Below, piece after piece: positions 15,236-23,400 of a DNA stretch of 33,859 bases. Location: assembly GCA_019634215.1 (NCBI GenBank), contig JAHQVS010000318.1, positions 1-33,859 of the forward strand, given 5' to 3'. The notes under the pieces were generated by a model that saw only the letters and a program-made list of their open reading frames with translations, had not been told where the DNA came from and did not search any database. The stretch comes from Paracoccaceae bacterium (lineage in GTDB: Bacteria > Pseudomonadota > Alphaproteobacteria > Rhodobacterales > Rhodobacteraceae). How positions within the stretch are numbered: position 1 is the first letter of the stretch; the number at the start of each line of letters is the position of its first letter. Position numbers and translations under genes: made by a program.

Positions 15236-17083
15236 ATGCGGATAGAAAAGCGTGCTTTGGTCGTATGGCTCGTCGGCCCTCTCATCGCCGTCGCGGCGGC
15301 GTCATGGCTCGCTTGGGCGTTTTCCGGTCGCGCAGCGATGGACACTCTCGAAACCCGGGGCGATGCGGCATTGCGGTTGCGGGCGGAAACCTTGAGCGGT
15401 TGGCTCGCGCGCTATCAACCGTTGGCGTCGATTTACGCTCAAGACACAGGCGTGGTGTCCTTCGTGAAGCGAGCGCCTGGCGCGCCTGGCAATGCCGAGA
15501 TGAACCAACGCCTCAAAGATTGGAACAGACTCGCGGGCTCGGCCGACACCTATTTACTCAACGTGGAAGGCCGCGCTCTCGCCGCCTCTAACTGGGATAA
15601 AAGTTGGAGCTTCGTCGGCAACGACTACAGTTTCCGCCCATATTATCGGCAGGCGATGGAGGACCGGCTGGGCCGCTATTTTGCGCTCGGCACCAGTTCG
15701 GGTAAGCGTGGATATTATTTCTCTTATCCCGTCAGGCATGGCTCCGAGATTCTTGGCGTCATGGTCGTAAAAGTCGCTGTCGATCAGATGGAGCAGGATC
15801 TGCGGATCAGCGAGGACGAAGCATTCGTCACCAACAAAGATGGCGTAATTGTTTTATCGGGCCGTCCTGAATGGCGGCTGAAATCTCTAGGCTCTCTGGC
15901 CGCCTCAGCAAGAGAGACCATCGCAGAACAACGGCAGTTTAACCTTGAGAGCTTGACGCCGGTCGCGTTTGACGGCGTGACGCCGAGCGAACGGGTGTTG
16001 AACCGGTTTATGGAGGTGTCTCCAAACCCCTCCGCGCGAACGCGTCAAGAAATGCTGCACTTAGCCCGGCCCATGGCTGTTAAGGGGTGGACCCTCCACA
16101 TCCTGACGCCGACCAAGGATGCACGGGCGGAGGCGCTGTTCGCCGCAGCTTTAGCCGGCGCCGTCGCGCTGGTGGGGGTGCTTTCGCTGATCATCACATT
16201 GCAGCACCGCAACCGCCTGCTGGACCTTGTGCGGGAACGGGAGCGCGCGCGGGAGCGTTTAGAGCGCGCGGTGCATGAGCGCACCGCCGATTTGCGCGAA
16301 ACCAATGCGCGCCTTGGGCAAGAGGTCGAGGAGCGCCGCACCGCCGAGGCGAGGTTAAGATCCACTCAGAGCGAGTTGATCCAGGCCGGAAAGCTGGCGG
16401 CGTTGGGGCAAATGTCGATGTCGCTAAGCCATGAATTCAATCAACCCCTCGCCGCCATTCGCGCTTACGCCGAAAACGCCGCCGCCTTCCAGAACCTGGG
16501 CCGCGCCGATGACGTCGCCGATAACCTGGGGCGGATCTCAAAGTTAACAGAGCGCATGGCCGAGCTGTCCCGCAACCTCACCAGTTTCGCCAGAAAGCCG
16601 AAGCAGGGCATCGAGCCGATCAATCTTTCTGGCGTCTTAGAGCAGTCCATCGAGCTTCTCCAAGGCCGCCTTCAGCGTCTTGGCGTCGAGCTGGAATTGT
16701 CATGCCCTAAGGGCCTGATGGTGATGGGGGGCGCTACGCGTTTGCAGCAGGTGTTCATTAATGTCATTGGCAACGCGATCGACGCCTGCTCGGCCACCGC
16801 TGAGGCGCCTGAGATAGACGTCAGTGTGAAGACGCATGACGAGGGCGTTGAGATTGTGATTTCAGATAATGGGCCAGGAGTGCCTGCGAAGCTGCAAGAT
16901 CAGATCTTCGATCCGTTTTTCACCACCAAGGAGGCGGGCCAGGGTCTGGGCCTGGGCCTCTCCATCTCTTTTAACATCGTGCGCGACTTTGGCGGTTCGA
17001 TTGACGTCGGCCAGACCACAGGCGGCGGCGCGCGCTTTCGGATCGTCCTGAAAGCCGCCCCGGCGATGGAAGGGGCGTTATGA
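15236..17083 (+). CDS. dctB: DctB-like sensor histidine kinase
   Basis: A 615-residue membrane sensor kinase of DctB type, which senses C4-dicarboxylates in the periplasm and phosphorylates the DctD partner. One membrane helix is at about residues 8-28, then a periplasmic double-Cache-like region to about 295, and a second helix at about 300-325. A charged coiled coil (RERERARERLERAV) follows. The HisKA box is SLSHEFNQPLAAI with His399. The ATPase has GNAIDAC, ISDNGPG and GQGLGLGLSI. I choose the ATG at 15236, with GAGG upstream; a TTG at 15197 would add 13 residues. It overlaps the regulator gene by 4 bp. Confidence 0.88.
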   Translation: MRIEKRALVVWLVGPLIAVAAASWLAWAFSGRAAMDTLETRGDAALRLRAETLSGWLARYQPLASIYAQDTGVVSFVKRAPGAPGNAEMNQRLKDWNRLAGSADTYLLNVEGRALAASNWDKSWSFVGNDYSFRPYYRQAMEDRLGRYFALGTSSGKRGYYFSYPVRHGSEILGVMVVKVAVDQMEQDLRISEDEAFVTNKDGVIVLSGRPEWRLKSLGSLAASARETIAEQRQFNLESLTPVAFDGVTPSERVLNRFMEVSPNPSARTRQEMLHLARPMAVKGWTLHILTPTKDARAEALFAAALAGAVALVGVLSLIITLQHRNRLLDLVRERERARERLERAVHERTADLRETNARLGQEVEERRTAEARLRSTQSELIQAGKLAALGQMSMSLSHEFNQPLAAIRAYAENAAAFQNLGRADDVADNLGRISKLTERMAELSRNLTSFARKPKQGIEPINLSGVLEQSIELLQGRLQRLGVELELSCPKGLMVMGGATRLQQVFINVIGNAIDACSATAEAPEIDVSVKTHDEGVEIVISDNGPGVPAKLQDQIFDPFFTTKEAGQGLGLGLSISFNIVRDFGGSIDVGQTTGGGARFRIVLKAAPAMEGAL

Positions 17084-18423
17084 CCAATGTGGCGGTGATA
17101 TTGATCGACGATGAGGAAGAAGTTCGCCGGTCGCTTGAGCAGGCGATGAGCCTTGAAGGCTTCGAGGTCGCGTCCTTCGCCCGGGCCGAGCGCGCGGTGG
17201 AAAGGATCGGGCCTGGTTTCGCTGGCGCTGTCGTCTCCGATATCCGGATGCCGAAAATGGACGGCCTCGCTCTATTGCGCGCGGTAGGGGATGTCGACCC
17301 CGAGATCCCGGTGATTTTGATCACTGGCCATGGCGATGTGCCGCTCGCGGTCGAGGCCATGCGGCTCGGGGCTTATGATTTATTGGAGAAGCCGCTGGCG
17401 CCGAAGCGCTTGGCTGATGTCGTCCGGCGCGCGGCTGAGCTGCGGCGCTTGACGATTGAAAACCGTGCGATGCGGGCGGACTTAGAGCAACGCGATCCGT
17501 TGGAGAGTACGCTCATCGGCCAAGCGGCGGGGATGGTTGATCTCAGGGAGGAGGTGCGCGCCATCGCCTCCTCTGAGATCGACGTGTTGATTCAAGGTGA
17601 GACCGGAACCGGTAAGGAAGTCGTCGCCCGGGCAATTCATGACGCTTCTGACCGCCGGTCGCACCCATTTGTGGCGATCAATCTGTCAGCCTTGCCAGCT
17701 GCAAGCATCGAATCCGAGCTGTTTGGGCATGATGCTGGCGCCTTCCCCGGAGCGCATCGAACCCGTTTCGGCAAATTCGAACATGCGCGCGGCGGCACCT
17801 TATACCTCGATGAAATCGGCGCAGCGCCTTTGGCGCTGCAAGTGAAGCTCTTAAGGGTGATCGAAGAGCGCGTCATCGAGCGGTTGGGCTCTAATGAGCG
17901 CATTGATCTCAACGTTAGATTCATCGCCTCATCAAACCAGGACCTCTGCGAAATGGTCCAGCGCGCCGAGTTTCGCAGCGATCTGTTGTATCGCCTCGCC
18001 GTCGTCACCTTAACCCTGCCGCCGCTGCGTGACCGGCTTGAGGACATTCCGCGACTGTTCCATCACCTGCTTCAGGCGGCCGCCAAGCGCATGGACCGTG
18101 ACCCGCCGGACATCCCCCCTGAGCTCTTGGCGGATCTGTCGTTGCGTGAGTGGCAGGGCAATGTTCGTGAGCTTCGCAATCTTGCCGAGCGCTTTGTGCT
18201 CGGCCTGGACAGAGAACAAGCGGCAACCGTCGTGCTGAATGAGCCGCTCGCGGTTCAAATCGAGCGTTTTGAGCGCGGGGTAATCGCATCGGTTCTTGCC
18301 CGTCATGGGGGAAGTCTGAAGGAGACCTACGAATCGCTCGGCCTGTCACGCAAGACGCTCTATGAGAAAATGGCGCGTCATGGCCTTAAGCGTCAGGACT
18401 TTGGCGACATCGCGGATGACTAA
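17080..18423 (+). CDS. dctD: DctD-like NtrC-family response regulator with GAFPGA loop
   Basis: A 447-residue response regulator. The receiver domain carries Asp54 in SDIRMPKMDG. The AAA+ domain has Walker A GETGTGKE at 173-180 and Walker B GGTLYLDEIG, and the C-terminus ends in a Fis-type helix-turn-helix (LKETYESLGLSRKTLYEKM). It should activate the TRAP genes that follow. The sigma-54 contact loop reads GAFPGA (220-225), with Pro223 where most family members have Thr. The codon is an unambiguous CCC. I found no GG-N10-GC sigma-54 promoter between this gene and dctP, so its mode of activation is uncertain. It is coupled to the kinase gene by an ATGA overlap. Confidence 0.9.
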   Translation: MTNVAVILIDDEEEVRRSLEQAMSLEGFEVASFARAERAVERIGPGFAGAVVSDIRMPKMDGLALLRAVGDVDPEIPVILITGHGDVPLAVEAMRLGAYDLLEKPLAPKRLADVVRRAAELRRLTIENRAMRADLEQRDPLESTLIGQAAGMVDLREEVRAIASSEIDVLIQGETGTGKEVVARAIHDASDRRSHPFVAINLSALPAASIESELFGHDAGAFPGAHRTRFGKFEHARGGTLYLDEIGAAPLALQVKLLRVIEERVIERLGSNERIDLNVRFIASSNQDLCEMVQRAEFRSDLLYRLAVVTLTLPPLRDRLEDIPRLFHHLLQAAAKRMDRDPPDIPPELLADLSLREWQGNVRELRNLAERFVLGLDREQAATVVLNEPLAVQIERFERGVIASVLARHGGSLKETYESLGLSRKTLYEKMARHGLKRQDFGDIADD

Positions 18424-18518
18424 CCCGCATTGTTTCACCTCCCGCCCGCGAATCTGTCCGGTCTGGGCGTGTCTCGAAACATCTGCACAGAATTAATCAA
18501 TTTTCGGCGATAATTTAT

Positions 18519-18540
18519 GCAGACCACCATTGCGGTCTGC
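18519..18540. promoter_or_regulatory. Inverted repeat GCAGACC-N8-GGTCTGC upstream of dctP
   Basis: A perfect 7-bp inverted repeat with an 8-nt spacer lies 83 bp before the dctP start, in the 199-bp gap after the response regulator. The 22-bp dyad has the size of an activator or repressor site and may be where the DctD-like protein binds. It does not match the published rhizobial DctD site by eye. No T-run follows, so a terminator is unlikely. Confidence 0.45.
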
Positions 18541-18622
18541 GTGTGGCGCATGGCGGCTATGCCCTACCGTTGATCGGCGCCGTCAGCTTGGCGAGCGTCG
18601 TGACTATCTCGGGAGGATAAAA

Positions 18623-19627
18623 ATGCGACTTCACACCCTCGCCGCCAGCGTGGCTGTAGCCACGATTATGTCAGCTGGCGCAGCCCTCGCCGCTTGTGAC
18701 CCTGACGAAATGGTCATCAAGTTCAGCCATGTCACCAACACCGACAAGCACCCGAAAGGGATCGCCGCGACGTTGTTAGCGGAGCGCGTCAACACCGAAA
18801 TGAACGGGACGGCCTGCATGGAGGTCTACCCGAACTCAACCTTGTATGACGACAACAAGGTGCTGGAGGCGATGCTGCAAGGCGACGTCCAGTTGGCTGC
18901 GCCTTCGCTGTCGAAGTTTGAGAAGTTCACCAAGCAGTTCCGCCTATTTGACCTGCCCTTCATGTTTACCGACATTGATGCGGTCGACCGTTTCCAGAAC
19001 TCGGACTCAGGTCAAACAATGAAGGACAGCATGCGCCGCCGTGGCCTTCAGGGCTTGGCCTTCTGGCACAACGGCATGAAGCAAATGTCCGCGACTCGTC
19101 CGCTGATTTCGCCGGAAGACGCCAAGGGCCTGAAGTTCCGGGTGCAAGCCTCTGACGTGCTGGTCGCACAGTTCGAGCAGCTTGGCGCCAGCCCGCAGAA
19201 GATGTCCTTTAAGGAAGTCTATGGCGGCCTGCAAACCAAGGTTATCGATGGGCAAGAGAACACTTGGTCAAACATCTACGGCAAGAAGTTCTTCGAGGTG
19301 CAAGACGGTGTTACCGAGACCAATCACGGCATTATCGACTACCTGGTCGTCACCTCCGTCGAGTGGTGGGATGGCTTGAAGCCTGAGGTGCGTGATCAAC
19401 TCGCTGCTATCCTCCAGGATGTCACCAAAACCCGCAACGCCGAGTCGTTCGCTGTGAATGAGCAGAACAAGCAGGCGATCATCGACGCTGGCGGCGAAGT
19501 GCGCACCCTGACACAGGAACAACGCACGGAGTGGGTCGACGCCCTGAAGCCAGTTTGGCAGAAGTTCGAAAAAGACGTTCCGGCTGAACTGATCGACGCT
19601 GCTCAGTCGGCGAATACTGCTGGTTAA
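18623..19627 (+). CDS. dctP: TRAP C4-dicarboxylate-binding protein DctP
   Basis: A 334-residue periplasmic binding protein of the DctP family. A Sec signal peptide (MRLHTLAASVAVATIM then SAGAALA) should be cut after about residue 23. The core has FSHVTNTDKHPKG, KGLKFRVQASDVLVAQF with the arginine that holds the substrate carboxylate, and EVYGGLQTKVIDGQEN, all close to C4-dicarboxylate DctP proteins. GGGAGG precedes the ATG at 18623. It delivers substrate to the DctQ/DctM pair downstream. It is followed by a strong hairpin before dctQ, which usually lets the binding protein be made in excess. Succinate, malate or fumarate is the likely substrate. Confidence 0.92.
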   Translation: MRLHTLAASVAVATIMSAGAALAACDPDEMVIKFSHVTNTDKHPKGIAATLLAERVNTEMNGTACMEVYPNSTLYDDNKVLEAMLQGDVQLAAPSLSKFEKFTKQFRLFDLPFMFTDIDAVDRFQNSDSGQTMKDSMRRRGLQGLAFWHNGMKQMSATRPLISPEDAKGLKFRVQASDVLVAQFEQLGASPQKMSFKEVYGGLQTKVIDGQENTWSNIYGKKFFEVQDGVTETNHGIIDYLVVTSVEWWDGLKPEVRDQLAAILQDVTKTRNAESFAVNEQNKQAIIDAGGEVRTLTQEQRTEWVDALKPVWQKFEKDVPAELIDAAQSANTAG

Positions 19628-19642
19628 ACCAAGCAGGTAAAA

Positions 19643-19668
19643 CGGGAGCGGCCTTCTTGCCGCTCCCG
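19643..19668 (+). terminator. Intercistronic hairpin between dctP and dctQ
   Basis: A perfect 10-bp stem, CGGGAGCGGC paired with GCCGCTCCCG around the loop CTTCTT, begins 15 bp after the dctP stop. It is followed by A-rich sequence rather than T's, so it more likely stabilises the dctP message or partly attenuates than terminates fully. Confidence 0.7.
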
Positions 19669-19733
19669 ATCAAAAAACAATGGGGAGGCGGCTGCCGTAG
19701 CGATGCGCGCAGCCTTAAGCATGGATCTTACTC

Positions 19734-20420
19734 ATGGGGCACGCCGCTCTCAGCCGGCCAAAGGGCGTTCTCGACTCCTTTGAGGAGACGTTGATCGCAG
19801 CACTTTTGGGCGCAATGACCCTGATCACCTTCGCGAATGTAATCGCGCGATATGTGTTTAACGCAAATATTCTGTGGGCTCTGGAGGCGACGGTGTTTCT
19901 ATTCGCCTGGATGGTGCTGCTTGGCGCCTCCTACGCGGTGAAGATCGTTGCACATCTCGGCGTCGATGTCGTGGTGGTTATGCTCCCCAAATCAGTGCAA
20001 AAGCTGCTTGGCTTGGTGGCTGTTACTTGTTGTTTGATATATGCGCTACTGCTGTTGAAAGGCAGTTGGGACTATTGGTCGAACTTCGCCGGACTGCCCC
20101 AAACCACGGGGCGATGGTTTCCCCTGGGCTTTGAAGCCAGCTTCCTCTCAAAGACATGGTACGAGGTCAACGACATCCCGATGCCGGCGTTTCTTCAGTT
20201 CCTGAGCGACTGGATGAACGAGGGCGAGGCGTATGAAAAACTGCCGCGCTGGATTCCCTACACAATTCTGCCGCTGAGCATGGTGCTGCTGGTCTGGCGC
20301 TTCGTTCAGGCGGCGCTCGCGTTGTTGGTGGGGCGTCGCGGGATGCTGATCGCCAGCCATGAAGCGGAAGATGAAATTGAAGCGGCAGCCGAGCGCGCCG
20401 CTGGCTCGGAGGGGCGCTGA
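19734..20420 (+). CDS. dctQ: TRAP transporter small permease DctQ
   Basis: A 228-residue four-helix membrane protein of the DctQ family, the small subunit that pairs with DctM. Helices fall at about 18-40, 48-70, 88-110 and 175-200. ANVIARYVFN and the charged entry of the second helix are typical. The long loop between helices 3 and 4 (GRWFPLGFEASFLSKTWYEV) makes it larger than most DctQ proteins, but it is similar in size to the C4-dicarboxylate DctQ of Rhodobacter. The ribosome site is weak, so the start is less certain. It ends 3 bp before dctM. Confidence 0.88.
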   Translation: MGHAALSRPKGVLDSFEETLIAALLGAMTLITFANVIARYVFNANILWALEATVFLFAWMVLLGASYAVKIVAHLGVDVVVVMLPKSVQKLLGLVAVTCCLIYALLLLKGSWDYWSNFAGLPQTTGRWFPLGFEASFLSKTWYEVNDIPMPAFLQFLSDWMNEGEAYEKLPRWIPYTILPLSMVLLVWRFVQAALALLVGRRGMLIASHEAEDEIEAAAERAAGSEGR

Positions 20421-20423
20421 GCC

Positions 20424-21800
20424 ATGGAAGTCGCGCTGCTTTTCGGACTAGTGATTACACTGTTGTTGATCGGGGTGCCGATAGCGATCTCGCTTGGCTT
20501 CTCCAGTGTGATGTTTCTGCTTTGGTATTCTGACGCCTCATTGGCTTCCATCGCTCAGACGCTCTTCTCAGCTTTCGATGGCCACTACACTTTGCTGGCC
20601 ATTCCGTTTTTCATCCTAGCCTCTAGCTTTATGTCGACTGGCGGGGTGGCGCGGCGGATTATTGACTTCTCTATCGCTTCTGTCGGCCATCTGCCGGGCG
20701 GTTTAGCGATCGCGGGGGTGTTCGCCTGCATGCTGTTCGCCGCTTTGTCCGGGTCTTCGCCTGCGACGGTGGTGGCGGTTGGCTCCATTGTAATCGCGGG
20801 AATGCTAAAGGCGGGATACACCAAGGAATTCGCGGCCGGTGTGATCTGCAACGCCGGCACTTTGGGGATTCTGATCCCACCCTCGATCGTGATGGTGGTC
20901 TACGCCGCCGCCACTGATGTCTCCGTGGGGCGGATGTTTCTCGCCGGCGTCATTCCGGGAATCCTGGCGGGTCTTTTCCTCATGGTGGGGATATACATCG
21001 CGGCGCGGATTAAGAATCTGCCAGCGCAGCCGCGCGCAAGCTGGGTTGAGTGGTTTGGCCATCTTTCCAAGGCTGGTTGGGGATTGTTTCTTATCGTGAT
21101 CATCCTCGGGGGCATCTATGGCGGCATTTTCACGCCGACCGAAGCCGCTGCTGTCGCCGCCGTCTACGCCTTTATCATCGCTAACTTCGTCTATCGCGAT
21201 ATGGGACCGTTAAAGACGGAAGGCGATGATAGCCCAAACACACCGCTCTGGCGTAAGCCGCAAAGCCTGTTGACCGTTTGGGTGCATCGCGATACCCGCG
21301 ACACCCTGTTCGAAGCAGGCAAGCTCACAGTCGTACTGATGTTTATCATCGCCAACGCACTGATCTTGAAGCATGTGCTGACCGAAGAGCAGATCCCACA
21401 AGCGATCACAGAGGCGATGCTGGCGGCTGGTTTTGGGCCGATCATGTTCTTGGTTGTGGTGAACGTGTTGCTCTTAATCGGCGGTCAGTTCATGGAGCCG
21501 TCAGGGTTACTCGTTATCGTCGCGCCACTGGTGTTCCCAATCGCGATTGAGCTGGGCATCGATCCGATCCACCTTGGCATCATCATGGTGGTCAATATGG
21601 AGATCGGCATGATCACCCCGCCGGTTGGCTTGAACTTGTTTGTCACAGCCGGTGTGGCGCGGATGTCCGTCTATAATGTCGTCAAAGCTGCGGCCCCTTG
21701 GGTGACGATCTTGTTCGGTTTCCTGATCCTGGTCACTTACGTTCCTGAGATCTCAACATGGCTGCCAACCATGGTGATGGGGCCGGAAATCATCAACTAA
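20424..21800 (+). CDS. dctM: TRAP transporter large permease DctM
   Basis: A 458-residue, roughly 12-helix membrane protein of the DctM family, the transporting subunit driven by the sodium gradient in known TRAP systems. Landmarks are AIPFFILASSFMSTGGVARRI, ALSGSSPATVVAVGS, GTLGILIPPSIVMVVY, GGIYGGIFTPTEAAAV and MITPPVGLNLFV. A hydrophilic insert near 255-290 lies between the two repeats. GAGGGGCG at the end of dctQ serves as the ribosome site. It is the last gene of the C4-dicarboxylate operon. A weak GGAGGC/GCCTCC hairpin at 21842-21864 might end the transcript. Confidence 0.93.
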   Translation: MEVALLFGLVITLLLIGVPIAISLGFSSVMFLLWYSDASLASIAQTLFSAFDGHYTLLAIPFFILASSFMSTGGVARRIIDFSIASVGHLPGGLAIAGVFACMLFAALSGSSPATVVAVGSIVIAGMLKAGYTKEFAAGVICNAGTLGILIPPSIVMVVYAAATDVSVGRMFLAGVIPGILAGLFLMVGIYIAARIKNLPAQPRASWVEWFGHLSKAGWGLFLIVIILGGIYGGIFTPTEAAAVAAVYAFIIANFVYRDMGPLKTEGDDSPNTPLWRKPQSLLTVWVHRDTRDTLFEAGKLTVVLMFIIANALILKHVLTEEQIPQAITEAMLAAGFGPIMFLVVVNVLLLIGGQFMEPSGLLVIVAPLVFPIAIELGIDPIHLGIIMVVNMEIGMITPPVGLNLFVTAGVARMSVYNVVKAAAPWVTILFGFLILVTYVPEISTWLPTMVMGPEIIN

Positions 21801-21841
21801 GCTGTTGGCAGCGCGCTGACGGCTGAAGAAAAGTCAGAGTA

Positions 21842-21864
21842 GGAGGCGTCGGTGAAAGGCCTCC
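21842..21864 (+). terminator. Weak hairpin after dctM
   Basis: GGAGGC and GCCTCC form a 6-bp stem around an 11-nt loop between dctM and the convergent LacI-family gene. No T-run follows. It is only a candidate terminator. Confidence 0.25.
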
Positions 21865-21937
21865 GCCCCATCATGGAGACTCTCATTGAATTGGGGTGGG
21901 CGCATTGGATGAGTGGAAGCAAATAAGTCAGGTTTCG

Positions 21938-22990
21938 TCACTTAACCCTCGAGCCGTGGCCTGAGTGTCCCGCTGATGAGTTTGGCGCCGACAAAGAGCC
22001 ACGCTTAACGATCGTAACTTCGAACTCATGCGAAGTCGGCTCATCGTCCCCATTTCTCATTCGTAACAAAAACTCAGCGGCGAGGCCCCCCATGCGGCGG
22101 TGCGGGACATGTGCTGTGGTGATGCCCGGGGCGACGACATTGGCCAGATCGATATCATCAAAACCTGTTACTGATATGTCATTTGGGACACTCAGTCCCA
22201 TTCTAGATGCGGCGTTGATAGCTGCGGCGGCAAGTACGTCGTTTCCGCATATCACTGCGGTTGGCTTGGGACCGTGGAACAGCTTTCGGAACGCCGCCTC
22301 GCCATCTTCTATCGAGTAGGGAGCTTCTACCAGCCGTTGCGGCTCTAGTTTCAGCCCATACTCGCTTAACGCATCGCGGACGCCGTCAATTCTGTCTCTC
22401 GCCCGGTCGTTCCATGCTGTAACGCCAGCAATCATAGCTATTTCACGGTGTCCCGCTTCGATAACGCAACGGCACAGTTGAGACGCTGCGAGGCGGTTGT
22501 CGAAACCGACGCAGCTCGCTGTTGTAGGAGGGGCGAGCGTCCAGGCCAACACAAGTGGCTTTGCCTGAGCTTGGATCAAGCGATAGGTTTCAGCAGGACG
22601 ATCACGGCCAATTAGCAGGAGGCCATCGACGCCGCGCCCAAGTAACGTCCTTACCTGGGCCGCTTCGCGCTCAGGGTCATAGCCTGAGCTGGCGACCAGC
22701 AGAGTGACGCCAGCTTCGGCAAGGCGTTCCTCTACTGCTTGGAGCCCTCTCGCGAAGATCGCATTCTCCATGGTGGGTATGATGGCGCCGATGGTGTTGG
22801 TTCGATTAGAGGCCAATGCTTGGCCGCCGAAATGCGGCGTATAGCCAAGCGCGTCGATTGCCGCCTGGACACGCAGCCGTGTGGGTTCGCGCAAACGCTC
22901 CGGCGTATTGATGCAGCGTGAGACAGTGGCAGTAGAGACGCCCGCATGGCGTGCGACGTCCTCCAGGTTGGGTATTGGGCGGGCGGCCAT
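21938..22990 (-). CDS. LacI-family transcriptional repressor
   Basis: A 350-residue LacI/GalR-family regulator. The N-terminal helix-turn-helix and hinge helix are at about 8-58 (LEDVARHAGVSTATVSRCIN). The periplasmic-binding-like effector domain follows, with TIGAIIPTMENAIFARGL, CGNDVLAAAAI and VTGFDDIDLA. I place the start at 22990, because GAGGA lies 8 bp upstream and because the other in-frame ATG (23026) sits inside an operator sequence. It is divergent from the sulfonate operon, and two near-identical operators lie between them, so it probably represses both that operon and itself. Induction by DHPS or a breakdown product is inference. Confidence 0.9.
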   Translation of the reverse strand: MAARPIPNLEDVARHAGVSTATVSRCINTPERLREPTRLRVQAAIDALGYTPHFGGQALASNRTNTIGAIIPTMENAIFARGLQAVEERLAEAGVTLLVASSGYDPEREAAQVRTLLGRGVDGLLLIGRDRPAETYRLIQAQAKPLVLAWTLAPPTTASCVGFDNRLAASQLCRCVIEAGHREIAMIAGVTAWNDRARDRIDGVRDALSEYGLKLEPQRLVEAPYSIEDGEAAFRKLFHGPKPTAVICGNDVLAAAAINAASRMGLSVPNDISVTGFDDIDLANVVAPGITTAHVPHRRMGGLAAEFLLRMRNGDDEPTSHEFEVTIVKRGSLSAPNSSAGHSGHGSRVK

Positions 22991-23025
22991 ATGTCTAGTC
23001 CTCGTATCGTGGCCATTTTCTGCCA

Positions 23026-23039
23026 TGAAAGCGCTTGCA
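23026..23039. promoter_or_regulatory. LacI-family operator O1 (TGAAAGCGCTTGCA)
   Basis: A 14-bp near-palindrome centred on AAGCGCTT with the central CG typical of LacI-family operators, 36-49 bp before the repressor start codon. Its centre is 22 bp from that of the second operator, two helical turns, so two dimers would sit on the same DNA face. Confidence 0.75.
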
Positions 23040-23047
23040 AGAGTATA

Positions 23048-23061
23048 TGTAAGCGCTTACA
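23048..23061. promoter_or_regulatory. LacI-family operator O2 (TGTAAGCGCTTACA)
   Basis: A perfect 14-bp palindrome sharing the AAGCGCTT core with the first operator. It lies 54 bp before the first gene of the sulfonate operon and probably overlaps its promoter. Confidence 0.85.
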
Positions 23062-23114
23062 CGGAATTCTAGCATTGTGATGTAAGCAGTGCATCGTTGT
23101 TCGGGAGGATCCCA

Positions 23115-23327
23115 ATGCGGCCGCTCGACGGAGCAGCCTTTGTGGTTGCGGTAATACTGTTTGTCGTGTTCTTCGCCAATGTAAGCATCGGCGCAGTTCG
23201 TGGAACACCGCTCTTTGGAGACGTCATGGAAATGATGACTCTGCTCTGTGCGTCAGTTGCATTTGTAGTTGGTGTGCTGGCCCGAGAGAAGGAGCGAGAT
23301 GTAAAGTTAAAGACCAATTCGGACTGA
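23115..23327 (+). CDS. Small two-helix membrane protein leading the sulfonate operon
   Basis: A 70-residue protein with two hydrophobic helices, at about residues 8-28 (AAFVVAVILFVVFFANV) and 42-62 (MEMMTLLCASVAFVVGVL), joined by a short Gly/Pro loop and ending in a charged tail (REKERDVKLKTNSD). GGGAGGAT stands 6 bp before the ATG, a strong ribosome site that supports expression. I do not recognise the family. It is the first gene after the LacI operators and precedes the TRAP binding protein by 73 bp. It could be an accessory subunit of the transporter or a regulatory small protein. Confidence 0.7.
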   Translation: MRPLDGAAFVVAVILFVVFFANVSIGAVRGTPLFGDVMEMMTLLCASVAFVVGVLAREKERDVKLKTNSD

Positions 23328-23400
23328 AAACTTTGCTGAAGACCGCCCGTAAGGGGGGGTGATAGCCAACAACGCAAAAAATTAAAATAGGGAGAGAAAC

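Noticed and set aside
18501-18521. Possible sigma-54 promoter TCGGCGATAATTTATGCA
   Set aside because: GG and GC elements are 13 instead of 12 bases apart and the consensus flanks are poor; spacing is strict for sigma-54.
23024-23026. Upstream ATG as start of the LacI-family gene
   Set aside because: It overlaps the first operator and lacks a ribosome site, whereas the ATG at 22990 has GAGGA at good spacing.
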